Source of the DNA: Candidatus Avelusimicrobium cornigerorum
Lineage (GTDB): Bacteria > Elusimicrobiota > Elusimicrobia > Elusimicrobiales > Elusimicrobiaceae
Assembly: GCA_002309715.1 (NCBI GenBank)
Contig: DBXW01000010.1
Span: forward strand, 17,205 to 29,025
Length of the DNA stretch: 11,821 nt
Reading direction: 5' to 3'
The stretch's first letter is position 1; each line of letters opens with the position of its first letter. Shown piece by piece: positions 1 to 7,807 of the stretch. The notes under the pieces are model-generated. The model saw nothing but the letters and a program-made list of their open reading frames with translations. It ran no database searches and was not told the origin of the DNA. The position numbers and the translations under genes are program-made.

Positions 1-780
1 GCGCCCGCCGGTGTTTCACGCACCGCTGCGCCGTTGCCGCCCATGCAGGAAAACTCAAATTTAGTGGTAGATTTTCCCCGCGCACAAGAGCCGCAACCAC
101 AACTATCTCAACCCATTACACCAACGGAGCAACTGCCCGCTATGATGACAACTACCCAAAAACAAAAAGCACTGGCCGAACTGGCCGACACGATTAAACA
201 TTGTACCCGCTGCCCGTTGGGAGCCACCCGCTTAAATGCCGTACCGGGCGAAGGAAATATAGATGCAGAACTGATGTTTGTGGGAGAAGGCCCCGGTTTT
301 GATGAAGACCGGCAAGGAAGACCTTTTGTCGGTCGCGCCGGACAATTATTAGATAAAATGATTATTGCCATGGGGCTCACACGTGAGCAAGTGTTTATTG
401 CCAACATCGCCAAATGTCACCCCATGACGGATCCGCAACACCCCGATAAACACGGCAACGACCGTGCACCCAACGCCGGCGAAATCGCTTGTTGCCGTAA
501 ATATCTGGAACAGCAAATTGCCATCATCTGCCCCAAATATATTGTCGCACTTGGCGGCGTGTCGGCCAAAGCACTTATTTCGGATGCTAAATCGTTAGGT
601 GCTTTGCGCGGACAATTTTACAATCTTTCGCTGGACAGTGTAAAACTGCCGCGCCCGGTCAAAATTTTGGCCACTTTCCACCCCGCCGCACTTCTGCGCA
701 ACCCGAATTGGAAAAAAGATGCCTGGAAAGATTTACAAATGGTTATGGCTGAGATGGGTTTAAAAGGCCTTTCACGCTGA
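1..780 (+). CDS. Uracil-DNA glycosylase, family 4 (5' end cut by window edge)
   Basis: Predicted family 4 uracil-DNA glycosylase, which removes uracil from DNA to start base excision repair and carries a 4Fe-4S cluster. The frame is open to base 1 with no stop, so the N-terminus lies outside the window. TTG 34 and ATG 43 are possible internal starts but need not be used. The first ~45 residues are rich in Pro, Gln and Thr, like the linker that precedes the domain in many of these proteins. Cluster ligands are visible as C-x2-C (bases 202-213), a Cys in KCHP (415-417) and a Cys pair (490-495). The motif GEGPG followed by GRPFVGRAG (from 283) forms the uracil pocket, and HPAALLR (679-699) is the C-terminal active-site motif. 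The stretch between the third and fourth cluster cysteines is about ten residues longer than in the Thermus enzyme. priA starts 2 bases after the stop, suggesting coupled expression. The family call is firm. Confidence 0.93.
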   Translation, partial: APAGVSRTAAPLPPMQENSNLVVDFPRAQEPQPQLSQPITPTEQLPAMMTTTQKQKALAELADTIKHCTRCPLGATRLNAVPGEGNIDAELMFVGEGPGFDEDRQGRPFVGRAGQLLDKMIIAMGLTREQVFIANIAKCHPMTDPQHPDKHGNDRAPNAGEIACCRKYLEQQIAIICPKYIVALGGVSAKALISDAKSLGALRGQFYNLSLDSVKLPRPVKILATFHPAALLRNPNWKKDAWKDLQMVMAEMGLKGLSR

Positions 781-782
781 TT

Positions 783-2750
783 ATGTTTTGCAAAGTCGCT
801 TTTAACGTACCGCTGGACCGTGATTTTGACTACCGCGTACCGGATGAATTAGCCGCACAACTGCGCCCCGGGATGCGTGTAACAGCCCCTTTCGGGCGCG
901 TACTTACCGGCGGTGTAGTTACTCAAGTAACCGAAATTTCCGATGCACCAACTCACATTACGTTAAAAGAAATTGTTTCTTTAGTAGATAAACAACCTGT
1001 CTTCGGTTCTGACTTTTTCCCGTTAGCACGGTTTATTAAAAATCAATGGGGCGGGCCGATTGGGCAAATTTTAGCCGCACTTGTTCCCATAGAGCCTTAC
1101 ATCAAAGCACAACCGGCTGACACAACCGTAAAAGTAGCCGTCAAAAATCCGGCATATCCTTTAACGCCTTCTCAAATCAATGCGCTGCATTTAATTTCCG
1201 ACTTGCCCGCGTATGAATTTCACCCCTTTCTTTTAGACGGCCCGGCTTATAGCGGCAAAACCGAAACTGTCCTTCGCGCCGCAGCACACACGCTTTCTAA
1301 TTACGGGCAAGTGCTTATTACCATCCCGGATGTAGCCGCCGCGCGACAATTTATTGCCGAAGCCGAAGCGCGCTTCGGGGAAGGGAACGTGTTTTGTTGG
1401 CATAGCCGTATGCCTGCCGGCAAAAAACGAAAATACTTTTTTGCCGTCTCCAGCGGGCGGCCTTGTGTGGTAATCGGCACGCGTTCATCCACGCTGCTGC
1501 CTTTTAAAAATTTGCGTCTGGCTGCTATGCTTGACGAAGGCGACGATAACTATAAACAAGAAGAAAATAAACCCTATTATCACGCCCGGGAAATTTTATT
1601 ATTCCGCGCTAAAACACACGGAGCGGTGTTATTATTCTGCTCGGCTACGCCCAGCGTAGAATTAGAACATTTAACCGCTCAAGGCCGCATCCGGCGCCTA
1701 CCTTTTACAGAAACAATACCCGGGCACACGTTTACCCCGCAAGTCAAATTTGCCGAGAAAAAAGGCTCCAAATCGCGCTTTTTATCCGATTTACTAACAA
1801 GTGAACTTGCCGAAAACTTACAACGCAAGCAAACTTCGTTACTGATTTTTAACCGTATGGGATACGCCAATGCCTATGCGTGCTTAAATTGCGGCACGTA
1901 TGCGCGGTGTCCTAAATGCGGCGGTATTTTAGCGCACGAAAAAAATGCAACCGGCGAATACCTTATCTGTAAAAAATGCGGGCAGAAAGAACCGATCGCG
2001 CAAGAATGTCCCAAATGCCACAACTTGGTTTTTAAGTCACGCGTAGGCGGCACGCAAAAAATAGCGGCGGACTTGGCTAAAATTTTTCCGCAAGCAAAAA
2101 TTCTTCGTTTAGAATCGGACACGCTTAAAACAAAAACCGACCAAGGGTTTGAAGCCTTGAACGCCCTGCAAAACGGCGGAGCGGATATTATCGTCGGAAC
2201 GCGTGTAGCCGCCGGCGCTTTACGCGGAGCCAAAATTACCCTGGCCGCCGTATTAGATGCCGATTTGGAACTTTCCGGCCCGGACTACCGCGCCACCGAA
2301 AAATTTGCACGTACCTTATTTGATTTACGCGGACATTTATCCGGTTTTAAGGATGGGCGGCTTGTTATTCAAACCGCCGATACGGATAGTTATGACTATG
2401 CCCCCCTTTTTGCCGGCAATTATAAAGAAGCCACCGAAACGGAAACCGCCCTTCGTGAAGGATTTAATTACCCCCCCTTTGTGTCTTTATTTAAGTTTAC
2501 GCTTAAATCAAAAGATGCCGAACTTTTACAACAGCAAACTTTTCAACTTAAAAAATTGTGTAAGCCCTTGTGTTTGGAAATTTTAGGCCCGGTTAATTGC
2601 ACAAAAAAAACAGACACCTTAAAAAAACAATACTTGCTTTTTAAGACGGATAACCAACGCCGCGCTGATTTACTGGCTTTGCTAGACACCTTTGAACCGG
2701 CTAAAAAAGTGACGGTTAAATTAGCCGCCGATCCCTATGATTTCTACTAA
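783..2750 (+). CDS. priA: Primosomal protein N' (PriA) with degenerate helicase motifs
   Basis: PriA binds stalled or repaired replication forks and reloads the replicative helicase. At 655 aa it is somewhat shorter than E. coli PriA (732 aa). The N-terminal DNA-binding part opens FCKVAFNVPLDRDFDY. Walker A is GPAYSGKT (residues 153-160), which keeps the GKT. VVIGTRSS and CSATPSVE are also recognisable. The zinc region keeps four C-x2-C pairs (367/370, 376/379, 396/399, 409/412). Three helicase motifs are altered: DEEH is DEGD (251-254), the GTQM..KG motif V is GTRVAAG (472-478), and the motif VI region (514-521) lacks both arginines of QVxGRAGR. The frame is continuous, so this is not an obvious frameshift. 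Actinobacterial PriA proteins are a known case of lost helicase motifs. No Shine-Dalgarno is close to the ATG, so translation is probably coupled to the glycosylase gene. Identity as PriA is firm; loss of helicase activity is inferred. Confidence 0.95.
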   Translation: MFCKVAFNVPLDRDFDYRVPDELAAQLRPGMRVTAPFGRVLTGGVVTQVTEISDAPTHITLKEIVSLVDKQPVFGSDFFPLARFIKNQWGGPIGQILAALVPIEPYIKAQPADTTVKVAVKNPAYPLTPSQINALHLISDLPAYEFHPFLLDGPAYSGKTETVLRAAAHTLSNYGQVLITIPDVAAARQFIAEAEARFGEGNVFCWHSRMPAGKKRKYFFAVSSGRPCVVIGTRSSTLLPFKNLRLAAMLDEGDDNYKQEENKPYYHAREILLFRAKTHGAVLLFCSATPSVELEHLTAQGRIRRLPFTETIPGHTFTPQVKFAEKKGSKSRFLSDLLTSELAENLQRKQTSLLIFNRMGYANAYACLNCGTYARCPKCGGILAHEKNATGEYLICKKCGQKEPIAQECPKCHNLVFKSRVGGTQKIAADLAKIFPQAKILRLESDTLKTKTDQGFEALNALQNGGADIIVGTRVAAGALRGAKITLAAVLDADLELSGPDYRATEKFARTLFDLRGHLSGFKDGRLVIQTADTDSYDYAPLFAGNYKEATETETALREGFNYPPFVSLFKFTLKSKDAELLQQQTFQLKKLCKPLCLEILGPVNCTKKTDTLKKQYLLFKTDNQRRADLLALLDTFEPAKKVTVKLAADPYDFY

Positions 2751-2790
2751 TTTGATAGAATATAAATAAGTTATCAAGCAGGAGTTTTTT

Positions 2791-3951
2791 ATGACTATTG
2801 AAGAACAAATTTCGTTTTTAACACGCGGTTGCGTGGATATTGTTTCCAAAGCAGATTTGGCTAAAAAATTAGAAAGCGGCAAAACGCTGCAGGTAAAACT
2901 CGGTTGTGATCCGACCAGTGCCGATTTACACCTCGGCCACAGCGTAGCCTTATCACTCTTGCGCCGCTTCCAAGATTTAGGCCACACGGCTGTTTTGGTT
3001 ATCGGCGATTTTACGGCCGCCATCGGCGATCCGTCAGGCCGCGACTCTACCCGCCCGGTTTTAGCCCGCGAACAAATTTTGCAAAATGCCAAAACATATA
3101 CCGATCAGGCTTTCAAAATTTTAGATCCCGCCAAAACAAAAATTTGTTTTAACAGCGAGTGGTTGGATCCCTTCGTACACGGTAAAGATTTACTCCAAAC
3201 ACTTCAAAAAATTACCGTCGCCCAAGTGTTGGAACGTGATGACTTTAAAAAACGCATGGCCGCCGGCAACCCCATTAGTATGTTGGAAGTGTTATACAGT
3301 TTATTCCAAGGGCAAGACTCCGTAGCGTTAAAAGCCGACGTGGAACTGGGCGGAACAGACCAGATTTTCAATTTACTTGTCGGTCGTCAACTCCAAAAAA
3401 ACAACGGGCAAGAGCCGCAGGTGGCGCTTACCGTGCCGTTGCTGGTTGGTTTAGACGGCGTAAAGAAAATGTCCAAATCGTATGGCAACTATGTGGGCCT
3501 TAACGACGAGCCCAACGATATGTTTGGGAAACTTATGTCCATCCCCGACGAACTGATGCCGATGTATTATGAACTTTTAACAAATGAAAATTTGGATGAA
3601 ATCAAAGCCCTGCACCCCATGGCCGCCAAAAAGAAATTAGCCGGGCTACTCGTAGCACGTCTGCACGGCGAAGAAGCCGCCAAAAACGCTTTGGCCAACT
3701 TTGAAAAAGTATTTTCCAAAAAAGAATTACCGACGGATATGCCCGAATTTAAACCCGAACCGGGCACTATGATTTCCGCCGTATTATTTGCCGCCGGAGC
3801 CGCCGCCAGCAAGAATAAAGCACGCGGGCTAATTGAACAAGGCGCGGTGCGCTTAAAAGGTGAACGCATCACGCAAGACGGACCGCTAACGTTTGAAAAC
3901 GGTGACGTTTTGCAAGCCGGCAAACGACACTTTATTAAATTGGTGAAATAA
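2791..3951 (+). CDS. tyrS: Tyrosine--tRNA ligase
   Basis: Cytoplasmic class I aminoacyl-tRNA synthetase that activates tyrosine with ATP and charges tRNA-Tyr. The 386-residue protein shows the HxGH signature as HLGH (residues 47-50) after KLGCDPTSADL, and the KMSKS signature at 226-230. The tyrosine-pocket segment with GGTDQIFNL lies between them. The C-terminus (about 325-386) is an S4-type RNA-binding domain ending in a predicted beta strand, HFIKLVK. An intact KMSKS places it with the TyrZ-like bacterial subgroup rather than the KFGKT-type E. coli enzyme, and the length fits. A clear ribosome binding site, AGGAG (2780-2784), stands 6 bases before the ATG. The 40 bases after priA contain no convincing terminator, so co-transcription is possible. 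The stop codon directly abuts the mltG start. Confidence 0.97.
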   Translation: MTIEEQISFLTRGCVDIVSKADLAKKLESGKTLQVKLGCDPTSADLHLGHSVALSLLRRFQDLGHTAVLVIGDFTAAIGDPSGRDSTRPVLAREQILQNAKTYTDQAFKILDPAKTKICFNSEWLDPFVHGKDLLQTLQKITVAQVLERDDFKKRMAAGNPISMLEVLYSLFQGQDSVALKADVELGGTDQIFNLLVGRQLQKNNGQEPQVALTVPLLVGLDGVKKMSKSYGNYVGLNDEPNDMFGKLMSIPDELMPMYYELLTNENLDEIKALHPMAAKKKLAGLLVARLHGEEAAKNALANFEKVFSKKELPTDMPEFKPEPGTMISAVLFAAGAAASKNKARGLIEQGAVRLKGERITQDGPLTFENGDVLQAGKRHFIKLVK

Positions 3952-4917
3952 ATGAAACGCTTTCTTTTGCTCGCAGGAATTTTTCTATTCTTCATCATCC
4001 TACTCGGGTGGGGAGCAAAAGTATATTTCTTTAGCCCCGGCACACCCATCGTATTTACCATTAAATCCGGTCAAAGCGGGGCGGCCGTTGGGCGGGAGTT
4101 AAAGAAAAAAGGCATTATCCGCAGTGAACTGTTATTTAGAATTATTTTAAAACTCACCTCGTCCGCTACTGACTTAAAAGCAGGTGCGTTTGATTTACGC
4201 AAGAATATGTCCGACCTGGAAGTTATCAACTGCATTAAAAGCGGCAGTTGCACACATTACGAAAAAGTAACTTTTTTGGAAGGGTGGCGAAGTGAAGAAA
4301 TTGCGGAAGAACTGGCCGAAATGGGTATTACCGACGCGCACGAATTTTTGCGCATAGTTCGGCAGGAAAATTTAGAAGGGAAACTTTTTCCGTCTACTTA
4401 CTTATTTGCCTCTAATTCTTCTGCCCGCAAAGTAGTGGACAAAATGGTGGCGCAATACCATGAGCGTATAGACCCGCTGTTTGCACAATATCCCACTAAC
4501 CTAACGGAAAACCAAGTGCTGACGCTGGCATCTATCGTAGAGCGCGAAGCCGTAGTGCACGACGAACGGCCCAAAATTGCCGCCGTGTATATCAACCGTT
4601 TTAACATCGGTAAAAAATTGGAAGCCGACCCAACGGTACAATATGCACTCGGTTTTTTCTTAAAAGAAAACCGCTATTGGAAAAAAGGGCTTACGTATGC
4701 TGATTTAAAAACCGATTCACCTTATAACACCTACCGCTATCCCGGGTTGCCGCCGGGGCCGATTTGTAACCCAAGTTATGAATCTATTAAAGCGGTGCTG
4801 ACGCCGGAGCCTGATTTTGACGCATTGTATTTTGTGGCAGAATCGGAAGGACGGCACGTGTTTTCCCGTACGTTTGATGAGCACCGCCGCAACATCCGCC
4901 GCATCCGCGGAAAATAA
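3952..4917 (+). CDS. mltG: Endolytic murein transglycosylase MltG (YceG-like)
   Basis: MltG is an inner-membrane lytic transglycosylase that cuts nascent glycan strands and so helps set their length. The 321-residue protein starts with a short basic end and one membrane anchor (about residues 4-22), placing the rest outside the cytoplasmic membrane. A LysM-like part follows (about 30-110). The catalytic YceG domain contains ASIVEREA (193-200), which holds the expected catalytic glutamate, then INRFNIG, LEADPTVQYALG, YNTYRYPGLPPGPI and LYFVAESEGRHVFS, all close to the family pattern. The start codon immediately follows the tyrS stop, and GGTGA (3942-3946) inside the tyrS end can serve as its ribosome binding site, so the two genes are very likely co-transcribed and translationally coupled. 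It is the last gene of the plus-strand run and is followed by the hairpin at 4933. Confidence 0.96.
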   Translation: MKRFLLLAGIFLFFIILLGWGAKVYFFSPGTPIVFTIKSGQSGAAVGRELKKKGIIRSELLFRIILKLTSSATDLKAGAFDLRKNMSDLEVINCIKSGSCTHYEKVTFLEGWRSEEIAEELAEMGITDAHEFLRIVRQENLEGKLFPSTYLFASNSSARKVVDKMVAQYHERIDPLFAQYPTNLTENQVLTLASIVEREAVVHDERPKIAAVYINRFNIGKKLEADPTVQYALGFFLKENRYWKKGLTYADLKTDSPYNTYRYPGLPPGPICNPSYESIKAVLTPEPDFDALYFVAESEGRHVFSRTFDEHRRNIRRIRGK

Positions 4918-4932
4918 ATCTTTCTAAAAAGC

Positions 4933-4964
4933 AAACTGCCACGGGAGCAATTCCGTGGCAGTTT
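4933..4964. terminator. Bidirectional terminator between convergent genes
   Basis: A perfect 12-bp stem (AAACTGCCACGG paired with CCGTGGCAGTTT) encloses an 8-base loop. It lies 15 bases after the mltG stop and 16 bases before the stop codon of the minus-strand gene. Read on the minus strand, the stem is followed by GCTTTTTAG, a reasonable U-tract. On the plus strand the tract is weaker (GTTTACAAAA). It can therefore end both convergent transcripts, probably more efficiently for the minus strand. Confidence 0.85.
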
Positions 4965-4980
4965 ACAAAACAGAAAGCAA

Positions 4981-5526
4981 CTATTTACTCTTATCTACCG
5001 CTTTGTTAATGGTAGATCTTAAATTAGCACTTGCGCCCTTAGTAATAGAATCCAAAGAAGCCGCTTCTGCTTGCGGAATATCCAAAGAAGGCGTTTTATT
5101 GGGGTCCGGTTTATTTCCCAGCCCGGTAGCGCCACCGCCTAAAGGAGAAGCCGTCAAATCTTTGGCCTGCGGGGCTTTATACGTGCTCATCATACTTTTA
5201 TTGCCTTGTTTGCCGTTCGTCGCGACGCTATTATCTACCGCGACTTTGGTGGCAACCGGTTGTAATACTTTTTTATCACCGGAAATCACATCAGAAGGGG
5301 TTTGCGGATGCGTCACCACGACGGTAGTTATCGGTTTGTTAACAACCACCTTTGTTTCGGGCTTATTGACTACCGCCTTGGTGGTCGGCTTATTCACCGC
5401 TACTTGCGTGGTAGGGTGAGAAACTGTCGCCTTGGTAGCAGGTGGTTTAGCCGCCCACGCACCTGTCGCTAATACGCAAATAGCACTAATAACACTTGTA
5501 AATTTATTCCATATTCGTAAAATCAT
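4981..5526 (-). CDS. Exported low-complexity protein with 9-residue tandem repeat
   Basis: Not recognised as a known family. The 181-residue product begins with a signal peptide: a short basic start, a hydrophobic core (about residues 11-22) and a likely cleavage after AWA (23-25). C17 is not in a lipobox, so it is probably not a lipoprotein. Residues 30-74 form five 9-residue units, each ending in Pro, with pattern x-T-x-x-x-V-x-(K/H)-P. The rest is rich in Lys, Ala, Ser, Thr and Asn, with a Gly/Pro-rich stretch around 125-145 and a helix-prone end. No catalytic motif is visible. The start is supported by a strong AGGAGG (5533-5538) 6 bases upstream, and a possible promoter lies at 5550-5578. 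A terminator follows the stop. A periplasmic or cell-surface location is inferred, with the repeat perhaps acting as a spacer or binding segment. That it is a real gene rests on the signal peptide, ribosome binding site and terminator. Confidence 0.82.
   Translation of the reverse strand: MILRIWNKFTSVISAICVLATGAWAAKPPATKATVSHPTTQVAVNKPTTKAVVNKPETKVVVNKPITTVVVTHPQTPSDVISGDKKVLQPVATKVAVDNSVATNGKQGNKSMMSTYKAPQAKDLTASPLGGGATGLGNKPDPNKTPSLDIPQAEAASLDSITKGASANLRSTINKAVDKSK
5305..5439 (-). repeat. Five 27-base coding repeats (9-aa units)
   Basis: Five in-frame 27-base units encode residues 30-74 of the exported protein. In order the 9-mers are ATKATVSHP, TTQVAVNKP, TTKAVVNKP, ETKVVVNKP and ITTVVVTHP. 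The three middle units are closest and the outer two have diverged. Proline is invariant at position 9, Val at position 6 and Thr at position 2. The alternating Val/polar pattern suggests short beta strands separated by proline. Confidence 0.85.
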
Positions 5527-5549
5527 AGATTACCTCCTCGCGTACTTTT

Positions 5550-5578
5550 AGCATAACAAAATTCTACTTGGCAAGCAA
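5550..5578 (-). promoter_or_regulatory. Possible sigma70-type promoter of the exported repeat gene
   Basis: On the minus strand, TTGCTT (5573-5578) and TATGCT (5550-5555) are separated by 17 bases. This puts the start of transcription near 5543, just ahead of the AGGAGG. Matches to consensus are only 3/6 and 4/6, so this is a candidate only. Its -35 lies in the loop and arm region of the hairpin at 5568-5588. Confidence 0.35.
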
Positions 5579-5588
5579 GCATTGCCAA
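5568..5588. terminator. Small hairpin between the AsmA-like gene and the exported repeat gene
   Basis: TTGGCAA and TTGCCAA form a perfect 7-bp stem around a 7-base loop, starting 4 bases after the AsmA-like stop codon on the minus strand. The following bases, GTAGAATTTT, are only partly T-rich, so it may be a weak terminator or an RNA-stabilising end that lets some transcription continue into the next gene. Confidence 0.4.
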
Positions 5589-5592
5589 CCGG

Positions 5593-7788
5593 TTATTCCT
5601 GTGTGCTTGGTTCCGCTTCCGTTGCCGGCTTGTCCTTTTTAAACATACTTCCCAGAGCCTTCGCCGCCGCTTTGGCTACATCCGCCGTACCTTTAACCGT
5701 AGCCTTCGCCGCGTGTTCGGTGGTTTTAGCCGCGCCGCCCGCAGCAGAAGCCGTACCCGTTACGGCCGATTTGGCCGTTTTATAACTAAGAATGCCCCCC
5801 ACCACAGACGTAACCGTATTAAGCACATCCACTTTTCCGGAAGGATTATCCGTCGTGCCGGTGATTTTAATAACCATCGGGGTTTGCTTAGTCAGCAAGG
5901 TAGCCGAAGCCTTCATATCCAACGCATTATTTACAAAATTGACAGTACCGCTTGCCAAAATATTGGTTAAGGAAGATTCAAAAAACGTATTATCAATGGT
6001 CATCAGCCCGTTGACAAACGTATAATGCCCTTCTGCCTTAGTCATAGTAATTTCCCCTTTGCGGGCCTGATTTTCCTCTTCAAAAAGATGCAACTTTAGT
6101 TTTGTGCCGACAGCATTTAATAACCGAAGCGGCAATAAAATAATTTTGGCGGTCTTACTTTGATTGACAAACTCATCCAAATCCGTAATGGCCCCCGGTT
6201 TAAACGCAAACGATACCGTGCCGCCGGCTTTTTGCATATTTTCACTCATGTTTTTTAATGCAGCCTGTAAGGTCACACCTTCCGTGCGGAAATGCGGAAT
6301 ATCCACCGGTCCGATGGTCATATCGGCGTTCAAATTCATATACGTTTGCGATTCACCTTCTAAAGCGGAAGAGCCCTTGCCCGCAGACGGTTTATTTGAC
6401 GAATCTTCCGCATCAAATGAAGGCAACTGCGTTAGGGTAAGTTTATCCAAGTTTAATTTAAGTGTCAGATCCAAGACATCTTGAATATTTTTATATGCAA
6501 AAGAAGAAACAAATTTTTCTTCGTTAAGTAGCCCGGTTAAAGACGCGCAAGAAATATCATCTAACGAAGTAATTTTAATGGTACCGTTTGTTTGAGAAAG
6601 CGTAAACGGCGGATACAAGACGCTAATATCTTTTAACGCCAGCGAACCGCTTACATCTTTGCCGTCTTTTTTATCGGTCAACACAAACGAACCGCTCACG
6701 TCTCCTTTAGGAGCAAATTTAACTTCGTCGGTCATATTTACCAGTTGGGCCAAGTTTGCACGTAATTTACTTGCTAAATGGTAGGTAGGCTTAGATTCCC
6801 CCCACGCAAAATTACCGTTTGCTTTCAAAAAACTATCCAAAACTTGCAGAGAAACTTCCTTGAGTTGAGCGGTAGATTTGTCCAAATCGGCCGCGGCTTG
6901 CAAGTCCATGTGTATGTCCGGTAACGTAAATCCGGGTAAATCAGGCAAAAAATCCACAAATGCTTTATTATCTAATCCCGATAGCGTACCCGTTAAATTT
7001 ACCTGCGGAGAAAGTAAGTTTTCCACCTTGCCTTGTAAGGCTAATTTCACGTGTTTGTAAGCGGCCGTGGCCGAGGCAATATCCACATAAGCCCGAGGCA
7101 TATCCAAATTGGCCAAAAACACGTTAAGCAAAATATTCACCGGCACTGATACCGCCGGCCCACTTTCATCTTTTGTTTGACTGATAAAAGAAATGTTACA
7201 CGCAAACGGTTTATTGAGGTCCACATTTTCCAGCCGGATATTTAAATCTTGCAAACTGGTTTTTAAACCGGTTTGCAAATCGCTGTAATAAAAATCGGCA
7301 GACGAAAGAGTCACTTCCCGGGCCGTGAGCATAAAAGTCGCATCGTTTTGAGCCGTGGATTGTTCGGCAGCCGCCGGAGATTCTTGCGTATCGGCAGACG
7401 AAGTAAAACTGTCAAAATTAAAAGAACCGTCTTTATTTTTTTGGATATTTACATCCAGCCCATCTATCACAAAAGCCGAAATTTGCACTTTCTTTTTAAA
7501 CAATGGCAACAGGGCGGCCTTCGCTTCCAAGCGATCGGCCTTTACGAAGGTTCCGTTTTCAAAAGTTTCCGCTTCCGACATGGCAAAATTAGTAAGCGTC
7601 ACCCCAATCAGATTAAAAGAAACGGAATCAAACTTAATTTCCCGGTGGAGATTATTTTTGGCATAATCAAGTGCCATTTGTTTGATTTTTTCAGGCGGGA
7701 ACATAAGCCGTAAAGTAACTAACCCCACCAGAACAATTCCCACACACAATGCTGCAATTTTTAAGATGATTTTAATCAATTTTTTCAT
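5593..7788 (-). CDS. AsmA-family protein
   Basis: A member of the AsmA family, large proteins anchored in the inner membrane that span the periplasm and are linked to outer-membrane assembly or lipid transport in diderm bacteria. The 731-residue product has one N-terminal membrane anchor (about residues 7-30). The classic opening FPPEKIKQMALDYAKNNLHREIKFDSVSF follows in segments, with the LLPLFKKKVQISAFVIDGLDV stretch typical of AsmA proteins. Long beta-rich, Asp/Ser/Thr-rich segments come next. Near 600-660 is the usual AsmA C-terminal pattern, with a membrane-like strand set ending in ITGTTDNPSGKVD. The last 58 residues (674-731) are an unusual Ala/Lys/Thr-rich tail. ATG 7788 is the start because an in-frame TAA lies 9 bases upstream. 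The DUF1232 gene ends 19 bases before it, so the two are probably co-transcribed. The exact role cannot be told from sequence. Confidence 0.88.
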   Translation of the reverse strand: MKKLIKIILKIAALCVGIVLVGLVTLRLMFPPEKIKQMALDYAKNNLHREIKFDSVSFNLIGVTLTNFAMSEAETFENGTFVKADRLEAKAALLPLFKKKVQISAFVIDGLDVNIQKNKDGSFNFDSFTSSADTQESPAAAEQSTAQNDATFMLTAREVTLSSADFYYSDLQTGLKTSLQDLNIRLENVDLNKPFACNISFISQTKDESGPAVSVPVNILLNVFLANLDMPRAYVDIASATAAYKHVKLALQGKVENLLSPQVNLTGTLSGLDNKAFVDFLPDLPGFTLPDIHMDLQAAADLDKSTAQLKEVSLQVLDSFLKANGNFAWGESKPTYHLASKLRANLAQLVNMTDEVKFAPKGDVSGSFVLTDKKDGKDVSGSLALKDISVLYPPFTLSQTNGTIKITSLDDISCASLTGLLNEEKFVSSFAYKNIQDVLDLTLKLNLDKLTLTQLPSFDAEDSSNKPSAGKGSSALEGESQTYMNLNADMTIGPVDIPHFRTEGVTLQAALKNMSENMQKAGGTVSFAFKPGAITDLDEFVNQSKTAKIILLPLRLLNAVGTKLKLHLFEEENQARKGEITMTKAEGHYTFVNGLMTIDNTFFESSLTNILASGTVNFVNNALDMKASATLLTKQTPMVIKITGTTDNPSGKVDVLNTVTSVVGGILSYKTAKSAVTGTASAAGGAAKTTEHAAKATVKGTADVAKAAAKALGSMFKKDKPATEAEPSTQE

Positions 7789-7807
7789 ACTCTTTTAGTC
7801 AACACTC

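Noticed and set aside
415..495. Insertion between Fe-S cysteines of the uracil-DNA glycosylase as a novelty
   Set aside because: The longer KCHP-type loop is, to my knowledge, common in many bacterial family 4 enzymes, so it is not remarkable.
1533..1560. Frameshift or sequencing error as the cause of the altered PriA Walker B
   Set aside because: The flanking family motifs on both sides are in the same frame and well conserved. The other two altered motifs are also in frame, so a local error does not explain the pattern.
1874..2233. Minus-strand open frame inside priA
   Set aside because: It lies wholly antisense to a well-conserved PriA segment including the zinc cysteines. It has no ribosome binding site and no recognisable motif.
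2751..2790. Possible tyrS promoter (TTGATA and TATAAA)
   Set aside because: The two hexamers are almost adjacent, so they cannot act together as -35 and -10, and no properly spaced partner was seen.
4955..5419. Plus-strand open frame of 154 codons opposite the exported repeat protein
   Set aside because: It starts inside the terminator hairpin. Its Val/Thr/Leu-rich composition is the antisense of the coding repeat. The minus frame has the signal peptide, ribosome binding site and terminator.
7273..7713. Plus-strand open frame of 146 codons antisense to the AsmA-like gene
   Set aside because: Its composition is basic and irregular with no family resemblance, and the opposite frame is a clear AsmA N-terminus.
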